Source: Bacillota bacterium (GTDB lineage: Bacteria > Bacillota > Limnochordia > DTU087). Taken from it: 34,325 bases of DNA. The notes beneath the pieces are model-generated. The model was not told the DNA's origin and did not search any database. It saw nothing but the letters and a program-made list of their open reading frames with translations. Positions 28,165 to 34,325 of this stretch are shown piece after piece. The DNA is taken from assembly GCA_012510855.1 (NCBI GenBank), contig JAAZHE010000057.1:1-34325 (forward strand). Direction: 5' to 3'. The first letter of the stretch is position 1. Every line of letters begins with the position of its first letter. The position numbers and the translations under genes were made by a program.

Positions 28165-28935
28165 ATGGCAATGAAGGTCAAGGAAGTAGCAGATCTGGTT
28201 GGAATTAGCGTGCGCACGCTCCACTATTACGATCAGATTGGACTCTTGGTCCCCGACCAAGTCAACGAATCCGGGTACCGGCTCTATTCAGACAAGAACT
28301 TGGAGATGCTGCAGCAGATCCTGTTTTTCCGAGAGCTGGGATTCCCGCTCAAGAAGATCAAAGAGATCATTGAAAACCCGACATTTGACCAGCAGGAAGC
28401 TTTAGTCTTGCACCGGAAAATGCTCATGGAAAAACGCCGGCGAATAGACCAGATGTTGGAGACCATTGATAAAACCATCCGACATCTCAAGGGAGAGATT
28501 GACATGACTAGAGAAGAGAAGTTCAAGGGTTTCGATTTCAGCCGCAATCCCTATGAACAAGAAGCTAGACAGCGTTGGGGAAATGAGGCTGTTGACAAAG
28601 CCAACACAAAGCTGGGAGCGCTTTCCAAGGCGGAACAAGGGGCACTGGCAGACAAAATGAATGAAATCTACCGGAGGCTTGCTGAACTCCGGCACGGCTC
28701 GCCGGAGTCCGATGAGGCCCAAGCAGCCATCAAGGCCTGGTATGACCTGCTCAACTCGAACTTCGGCAGCTATCCTCCAGAGGTCTTTAAGGCCCTTGGG
28801 CAGATGTACGTCGATGATGAGAGGTTCACTGCGAATATCGACCAGTTCGGTGAAGGGTTGGCTGCCTTCATGCGGGACGCTATGGCCTACTTTGCCGACA
28901 ATTACGAATCCGCCGAGGCTGATGATGACTGTTGA
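28165..28935 (+). CDS. MerR-family regulator with C-terminal TipAS-like antibiotic-binding domain
   Basis: MAMKVKEVADLVGISVRTLHYYDQIGLLVPDQVNESGYRLYSDKNLEMLQQILFFRELGFPLKKIKEII plus TipAS-like domain (NPYEQEARQRWGNEAVDKA...LGQMYVDDERFTANIDQFGEGLAAFMRDAMAYFADN). Confidence 0.93.
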   Translation: MAMKVKEVADLVGISVRTLHYYDQIGLLVPDQVNESGYRLYSDKNLEMLQQILFFRELGFPLKKIKEIIENPTFDQQEALVLHRKMLMEKRRRIDQMLETIDKTIRHLKGEIDMTREEKFKGFDFSRNPYEQEARQRWGNEAVDKANTKLGALSKAEQGALADKMNEIYRRLAELRHGSPESDEAQAAIKAWYDLLNSNFGSYPPEVFKALGQMYVDDERFTANIDQFGEGLAAFMRDAMAYFADNYESAEADDDC

Positions 28936-28965
28936 TGGCAGTTAGTGCTGAAAGAGGGAGCTTGA

Positions 28966-30165
28966 TTAGCCTTCCTCAAGAGCCGAACTGTCTCTCAGGG
29001 TCAACAAACCGGCAAGCATGATTACCGGAAATACAACAGCCAGCAAAATGCCCGCCCGTAGATCGCCACCGGAGGCATCGGCTGCGAATCCCACCAAAGT
29101 TGGCCCTGAGACACACCCCAAATCTCCGGCTAAGGCCAGAAATGCGAACATTGCCGTACCACCAGTAGGCAGCGTTCTGGCAGCTATACTAAGGGTACCG
29201 GGCCAAAAAATGCCCACAGAAAACCCGCATAGGGCACAGCCTACCAGGCCCAGGACGGGGTTTCCCGATAGTCCAGCCAGCAGGTAACATGCAACGCACA
29301 ATCCCGCACTGCCCATCATCATTTGCTTGAGGGGAATATGGTCACTGTATTTTCCGTGCAGGAGTCTAGCTAATCCCATGAGCAGCGCAAACCCGCAGGG
29401 ACCTGCTAAATCTCCAATGGTCTTGTCAACCCGCAAGCCTGCTTCGGCAAAAGCAGAGGACCATTGGCTCATCGCCTGTTCCGCTGCTCCCGCGCTTACC
29501 ATCAACAGCATGAGCAGCCAAAAGAGCTTCTGCCCTAATAGATTCCTAATGGTCAATCCCTCATTTTCCCCTACGATGGGATAAAGGGGGACTTGGGAGA
29601 AATAAAGCAGATTAAATGCCGGTATTAGTGCCCAGATACAGGCCAGGATTCGCCAGTTATCGATCCCTACCAGTGCGAAAAAGGCAGTTGAGAGCAACAC
29701 CACACCGACATGACCCCAACAATAGAAGGAATGGAGCAGGCTCATGGCCGCCTCCTTCTTTTCCGTGGGACACGCTTCCACAATGGGGCTGATGATTACT
29801 TCGATTAGACCGCCGCCAATAGCATAAAAGACAACAGCAGTCAGAAGACCGGCATAGCTGTTGGGTACTAAACTGGGGAACAACGCCATACCCACTAATC
29901 CTAAGGCGGCAAAGAAATGGGCGGCAACCGCCGCAACTCTGTACCCAATGCCATCGATACAGTGGGCTGATAGCAGGTCTACACACAGTTGGACAAGGAA
30001 ATTCACCGTGGTGATTAGAGTAATCTGCTCTAGGGATAACCGAAAGGATCTCTGAAAAGTCAGGAAGAGAAGCGGAGCGAAATTATTAATGGTAGCCTGG
30101 GTGATGTAGCCGATATAACTGGCATAGATGGTGTGCTCATACCTGGTCCTGATACTATCCAGCAT
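28966..30165 (-). CDS. MFS transporter
   Basis: 399 aa with about 12 predicted hydrophobic segments; APLLFLTFQRSFRLSLEQITLITTVNFLVQLCVDLLSA; convergent with the TipA-like gene. Confidence 0.85.
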   Translation of the reverse strand: MLDSIRTRYEHTIYASYIGYITQATINNFAPLLFLTFQRSFRLSLEQITLITTVNFLVQLCVDLLSAHCIDGIGYRVAAVAAHFFAALGLVGMALFPSLVPNSYAGLLTAVVFYAIGGGLIEVIISPIVEACPTEKKEAAMSLLHSFYCWGHVGVVLLSTAFFALVGIDNWRILACIWALIPAFNLLYFSQVPLYPIVGENEGLTIRNLLGQKLFWLLMLLMVSAGAAEQAMSQWSSAFAEAGLRVDKTIGDLAGPCGFALLMGLARLLHGKYSDHIPLKQMMMGSAGLCVACYLLAGLSGNPVLGLVGCALCGFSVGIFWPGTLSIAARTLPTGGTAMFAFLALAGDLGCVSGPTLVGFAADASGGDLRAGILLAVVFPVIMLAGLLTLRDSSALEEG

Positions 30166-30386
30166 CCCTATTCTCCCATGTAGGCAAAATCTGGACTAGA
30201 ACCTTCACTGAAGACTACAATTCAACAGAACACCATCTATATCCTCCAAAGGGCTATCTCACCACAGCACGAGCCACGTGTACATTATCTTACCTATACT
30301 TCGTACTTATATCAAAAAGACAGCCCACTCCCCCTAGCCAGGATTGCAGGTGCCTAGGCTTGATGGGAGCGGGCCCTGGAACTAGT

Positions 30387-31574
30387 CTATGCCCGGGCGA
30401 TAGCCTTGCCGAATTCCACTGCTGCTTCTTGGGCATCGAGGTCAGGATTCCACAGCTGCCTGAATCCCTCATTGAGCAGCTCAAGGCCTGCGTCCTGCAA
30501 GCTCTCATTGATAATCTTTACCGACTCTCCACTCCAACCGTAGCAGCCAAAGGCTGCCGCCTTTTTCTTCTTAAACTTCATCTGCTTGACCATATGCAAG
30601 AATCCTGCTACCGAATGGAGGATGCCGTTGTTAATGGTAGGTGAACCTATCACCACAGCTTTGGATCTAAAAACTTCGGTAATTACATCATTCACATCAC
30701 TCTTGGAGAGATTGTAGGATCTGACGGTCACATCGGGATCTGCTAAGCCGATGCCTTCCACAATCCTCTCCGCCAGCATTTTGGTGCCGTTCCACATGGT
30801 ATCGTAGACTACGGTGATCTGGTTCTCTTGGTAATCATTGGCCCACTGGGCATACTTTTCTACAATCTGCAGGGGGTTGTCTCTCCAGATCACCCCGTGG
30901 CTGGTGGCAATGATGTCAATGGGCAGATTCAAAGCAGTGATCTCGTCCAGCTTTTTCCTCAGTATTGCGCTAAAGGGAGTCAAAATGTTGGCGTAATACT
31001 TCATCGCTTCGGCAAAGAGCTCGCACTGATCCACCAGGTCATTGTACAGTTTTTCCGTTGCATAGTGCTGTCCAAAGGCATCGTTGCTGAATAGTATGTT
31101 GTCCTTTGTGAGATAGGCAGCCATACTGTCCGGCCAGTGAAGCATGGCCATTTCAACGAAAACAAGTTCCTTACCGTTGCCGATGTCTAGTTTGTCCCCG
31201 GTCTTGACCACCCTGAAATTCCAGTCTTTATGGTACTGGCCCTGCAAGGACTTAACTGCATTGGCGGTACAGTAAATAGGTGTATCGGGGATGTGTTCCA
31301 TCAGAATAGGGAGTGCACCGCTATGGTCTACCTCTCCGTGGTTGATCACAATATAGTCAATGTCCCTCAGATCAATTTCTCCCGCCAGGTTCTCCACGAA
31401 CTCTTCAGCAAAGGGGAGCCATACTGTATCAATCAGGACTGTTTTTTCTTCCTGGATTAGGTAGGCATTGTAGGTGGAACCTTTATGGGTCGAATACTCG
31501 TATCCGTGGAAATCCCGCAGCTCCCAGTCAACCTTACCTACCCAGTATACGTTATTCTTTATGTGCTTTTTCAT
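30387..31574 (-). CDS. FprA-family A-type flavoprotein (flavodiiron protein)
   Basis: NVYWVGKVDWELRDFHGYEYSTHKGSTYNAYLI, NHGEVDHSGALPIL, LHWPDSMAAYL (metallo-beta-lactamase diiron ligands) plus flavodoxin domain VVYDTMWNGTKMLA; SD AGGAGGACAAGAACAC-ATG gives start 31574. Confidence 0.94.
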   Translation of the reverse strand: MKKHIKNNVYWVGKVDWELRDFHGYEYSTHKGSTYNAYLIQEEKTVLIDTVWLPFAEEFVENLAGEIDLRDIDYIVINHGEVDHSGALPILMEHIPDTPIYCTANAVKSLQGQYHKDWNFRVVKTGDKLDIGNGKELVFVEMAMLHWPDSMAAYLTKDNILFSNDAFGQHYATEKLYNDLVDQCELFAEAMKYYANILTPFSAILRKKLDEITALNLPIDIIATSHGVIWRDNPLQIVEKYAQWANDYQENQITVVYDTMWNGTKMLAERIVEGIGLADPDVTVRSYNLSKSDVNDVITEVFRSKAVVIGSPTINNGILHSVAGFLHMVKQMKFKKKKAAAFGCYGWSGESVKIINESLQDAGLELLNEGFRQLWNPDLDAQEAAVEFGKAIARA

Positions 31575-31860
31575 GTGTTCTTGTCCTCCTTGGTGGTATC
31601 CTTGCAGCGACTGGACCAAGAGTCCCTAGGGTCTATCATGTACTGCTCGGCTCGGGGAAATTCTCCCCAGCTCGCAGCTGACCATTTGGCCCACCGCTAG
31701 TGGTTGCACCTTTCCGAAAGACCGGTTCTACCTACCACAGGCACGCAGTGCTTGTCCATGCGACTGCAGTTACCTGAACCCTAAGATATTCACTACCCCA
31801 CTTCTCGTCTTTCCAAACAACACCATCTCCAGTCGTTCTGTTGGGGTGTTGAATCTAAGA

Positions 31861-31880
31861 AAGCAGGGTTTCCCCTGCTT
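31861..31880 (-). terminator. Hairpin downstream of the COG0523 gene
   Basis: 8-bp stem AAGCAGGG-TTTC-CCCTGCTT; minus side continues TCTTAG. Confidence 0.55.
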
Positions 31881-31906
31881 CGATGTTGACTATTACCAGC
31901 TGAGGG

Positions 31907-33010
31907 TTAATTGGATGGAGGTGTTACGACACGGTCGTAACGATAGGTTGGTCGCGGATACCCGGGACTGAGACACTTTAGGGCGATGACCTCTGATCTA
32001 ATATTACTTCCGCAGACATTGGCAATTTCTTCAAATGCGATCTTCTCCAACTCTTGAGGTGCCATCTGAACCCGGGCATTGAGAGTCATTCTTGCTTCAT
32101 TTCCAACCCCTGCGCTTCTTCGTATGGTGGGAGGTTCATCGGTACTTATCAAGTTTCCAATGACAAAATTGCTGCCGACTTCGACAATCAGCTTGACATG
32201 GCCGATGGCGGAATCGGCCTCATCAAATCGGCGACTGAGCCTGGTCAGCAAATCCTTCGCGAATTTGTCCCAATCGATAGAGTCACCCTTAAGCTCCAAA
32301 GTCGTGTTGAGCCACCCCAAGACTGCTTCTCCTTCAGCATAAATGTCATAGTCTACTTCTACTATATTCTTTCCGGCATCAGTACGACTGACAACTTCAC
32401 TGAGCCATTGATCCAGACCTTCTCCAGTCTTAGAGCTGACGACAAGTACTTCAGAACCAGGCCACTCCTGTTCTGCACGCCGCTGGAGATTCTGTATCTC
32501 CTCTTCAGTGAGCAGATCGGCCTTGCTGATGGCGATAATATCTGCCTCTTCAATCTGCTTTTCGATTATATACACTGCGCTGGGATGCAGTCCGGAGTCT
32601 CTTCCGTCGAGAATATCAGACAGACGCTGCGGATCAACCAGTACCGTCAGCGGGGCAACGACAAAATCCTTGCCGAAATGGTCCTTTAGAGGCTGCAGAA
32701 CCGTAGCAGAAAGGTCCGTACAGCTTCCTACTGGTTCGGCGATTATAACCTCGGCTTGGTGATTCTTTATTAGGTCGAAAATTGCCTCGGTAAAGCCTGC
32801 GAAATTGCAGCAAACACAGGCTCCGCTCACTTCTCTAAAGATTTCTACTGCGTGTTCAAGCAGCGTTGTGTCAACTAATTCCGGGGCTTGATCGTTCGTA
32901 ATCAGACCAATCCGCTTTCCTTCCCGGGCAAGTCTAGTGGCTGTCTCAAAAAGAAGTGATGTTTTCCCAGCGCCCAAGAATCCGCCAACTAAGATAATGC
33001 TTGTTTGCAT
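31907..33010 (-). CDS. COG0523-family GTPase (CobW/HypB/UreG type)
   Basis: ILVGGFLGAGKTSLLFETA Walker A, VSGACVCCNF (CxCC metal motif), AEPVGSCTDLSATVL, ISKADLL. Confidence 0.9.
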   Translation of the reverse strand: MQTSIILVGGFLGAGKTSLLFETATRLAREGKRIGLITNDQAPELVDTTLLEHAVEIFREVSGACVCCNFAGFTEAIFDLIKNHQAEVIIAEPVGSCTDLSATVLQPLKDHFGKDFVVAPLTVLVDPQRLSDILDGRDSGLHPSAVYIIEKQIEEADIIAISKADLLTEEEIQNLQRRAEQEWPGSEVLVVSSKTGEGLDQWLSEVVSRTDAGKNIVEVDYDIYAEGEAVLGWLNTTLELKGDSIDWDKFAKDLLTRLSRRFDEADSAIGHVKLIVEVGSNFVIGNLISTDEPPTIRRSAGVGNEARMTLNARVQMAPQELEKIAFEEIANVCGSNIRSEVIALKCLSPGYPRPTYRYDRVVTPPSN

Positions 33011-33281
33011 CTTATCCCTTCCTTTCAGAGTCAGTTTTGGCTAGCCTCAGTACTTGGAGCTGCACTCTCCAACCCCCTAAGGGACGCGCCCGTTAACTGC
33101 GCTGCGAAATACGTTGGCGGCTTCTTAGCGGTCATCCTATTATCTATCACCATCGCCAGACTCACCGCCGGATCTAAGTCGGCACGGAGAGGTGTCTGAT
33201 GGCGAAAACAGGCAGTGCATCACCGCCAATGCCGCCAGATCGGTGATGCAACAGATTGGCCGATTGCGTTGATTATAGCCA
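33011..33281 (-). ncRNA. Candidate structured 5' leader of the COG0523 gene
   Basis: Long non-coding stretch from a promoter-like element to the start codon with three hairpins: TGCATCACCG/CGGTGATGCA (33216-33250), TCGCC..AGAC..GCCG/CGGC..GTCT..GGCGA (33153-33205), TTGGAG/CTCCAA (33054-33072). Confidence 0.4.
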
Positions 33282-33311
33282 ATTATACCCTCTCACGCTG
33301 ACCAAAACAAA
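33282..33311 (-). promoter_or_regulatory. Sigma-A-like promoter for the COG0523 leader
   Basis: Minus strand TTGTTT (33310-33305), 17-bp spacer, TATAAT (33287-33282). Confidence 0.55.
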
Positions 33312-33457
33312 GGGACATAATTGCTATCTGATAGGTCAATCTTGACCAGACAAGCCATCTTCTGAACACTCTAATTCAGTCTTTTATATCCCAGCCCTTG
33401 ACAGTAACGCAACGAACTCCACATGAAGTTTTAGACTAATTTATAATATCGCGAAAA

Positions 33458-33952
33458 TTATATGCGAGCAAGTTCTTCTGCTATTTCATTCACTGTCTTA
33501 CCGTTTGTGTTTATCTTTATCGTATTCAACTGATGATAAAGTGGAATTCGAGCAAGACTCCTGTCTATGACATCAGGCTTTCTTTTACCTGCTGCAATAT
33601 CTTTGCTAAGGCGTTCACGCAGTTCTTTTTCATCACAGATTAAAGAAATCGTCTTAATTTCGCAATTCGTCTTATCAAGGTTGTTTATGATCCTATCAAT
33701 AATTGACTGTTCGTGCATTACCCAGCAAAAGATGATGTTATCATATGCGGAGCAATGGATGAATTGATTCAGCAGAAAGCAGATATTTTCCATAACCATA
33801 TTTTTGGTTTCTTCGGTTACCTGAAACGGGCTTGCGTCCCAGCACCAGTCGCCGTCAAGAAAGACACTATTATCAAGTTTGAGTTTGAGCTCTTGACATA
33901 CCGCCGTTTTTCCGATACCCATTGTGCCGCCGATCAAATACAATTTTTTCAT
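33458..33952 (-). CDS. P-loop nucleotide kinase-like / AAA-type ATPase
   Basis: MKKLYLIGGTMGIGKTAVCQELKLKLDNSVFLDGDWCW (Walker A, kinase-like DGDW); AT-rich codon usage unlike the rest of the window. Confidence 0.75.
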   Translation of the reverse strand: MKKLYLIGGTMGIGKTAVCQELKLKLDNSVFLDGDWCWDASPFQVTEETKNMVMENICFLLNQFIHCSAYDNIIFCWVMHEQSIIDRIINNLDKTNCEIKTISLICDEKELRERLSKDIAAGKRKPDVIDRSLARIPLYHQLNTIKINTNGKTVNEIAEELARI

Positions 33953-33971
33953 TTATTAACATCTCCATAAT

Positions 33972-34176
33972 TTATCTTCCAAGTAAGCGGTAAAATTCTT
34001 TTCTTGATGGCCCTGTCTTACTACTAGCAATATCTATATAATTATCTACAAGTAACCATTTAGGAACTGAAGCCACCGTTCTTGCTAAGGCTGATATTTG
34101 AGATGTTAGGCCATTTAACTGGTCCATGGAATTTGAACTTACTCGACTATAAATACCAACACGGGTGAAAGTTCAT
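33972..34176 (-). pseudogene. Serine recombinase (resolvase N-terminal domain) remnant, frameshifted and truncated
   Basis: Minus strand reads RVGIYSRVSSNSMDQLNGLTSQISALARTVASVPKWLLVDNYIDIASSKTGPSRKEFYRLLGR*; ATG at 34176 (MNF..) joins this frame if one T is removed near 34167-34170. Confidence 0.75.
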
Positions 34177-34237
34177 CTTTTCTCGATACGTTCGTTCCCC
34201 AAGCTCTTGATAATGTAATCTTATAGGCTATATAGTC
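34139..34237 (-). pseudogene. C-terminal fragment of an upstream ORF overlapping the recombinase remnant
   Basis: Minus strand frame DYIAYKITLSRAWGTNVSRKDELSPVLVFIVE*; an in-frame TAA lies just upstream, so no intact ORF in the window. Confidence 0.4.
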
Positions 34238-34325
34238 ACTTTAGGACACCAAGTTAAAATCCAATAAATACTGTAACCCTTATACCATCAAGCCCTTAGC
34301 TATATTTCATTTATCAACCTTAGAC

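Noticed and set aside
31621-31735. T-box leader upstream of the flavodiiron gene
   Set aside because: AACCACTAGCGGTGG superficially resembles a T-box sequence, but the conserved AGGGTGGNACCGCG element and a terminator/antiterminator pair are missing, and the downstream gene is not tRNA/amino-acid related.
33005-33199. 64-aa plus-strand ORF
   Set aside because: Antisense to the COG0523 leader; its apparent coding is explained by hairpin-rich leader sequence and no SD is evident.
1-34325. CRISPR array, tRNA or rRNA genes
   Set aside because: No regularly spaced direct repeats, tRNA cloverleaf/TPsiC-like signatures or rRNA segments were recognised by eye; a tool-based scan would be needed to exclude them fully.

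Overview
The window looks like a spore-forming Firmicutes-type chromosome, mostly housekeeping and sugar metabolism. From left to right: a class III heat-shock operon on the minus strand (ctsR-mcsA-mcsB-clpC, with clpC cut by the window edge); divergent spmA-spmB; an AraB-type ribulokinase; an orphan ParA-like ATPase; a 4Fe-4S protein; a large membrane protein with a phosphatase-like domain; a glycosyltransferase; a 36-aa rubredoxin-like protein missing from the ORF track; NAD+ synthase; a DUF2103-like protein; TypA/BipA; a PAP2 phosphatase; a short GlgP; ManA; Pgi; a Na/Pi symporter with a PhoU-like tail; a PfkB kinase; a lipoprotein; a GH4 glycosidase; a MerR/TipA-like regulator; an MFS transporter; an FprA-type flavoprotein; and a COG0523 GTPase. 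The right edge (about 33.4-34.3 kb) is AT-rich and holds a P-loop kinase-like ORF plus a frameshifted, truncated serine-recombinase remnant, so it looks like a decayed mobile-element boundary. The non-coding signals most worth checking are: a perfect CtsR operator between ctsR and spmA; a 19-bp-spacer promoter with a near-perfect dyad, plus an internal Shine-Dalgarno/ATG that would yield a TipAS-like short product; a roughly 270-nt structured leader upstream of the COG0523 GTPase; and a structured leader upstream of the orphan ParA. I found no CRISPR array, tRNA or rRNA, and no unambiguous new multi-gene system. All assignments come from reading sequence motifs, without database searches.
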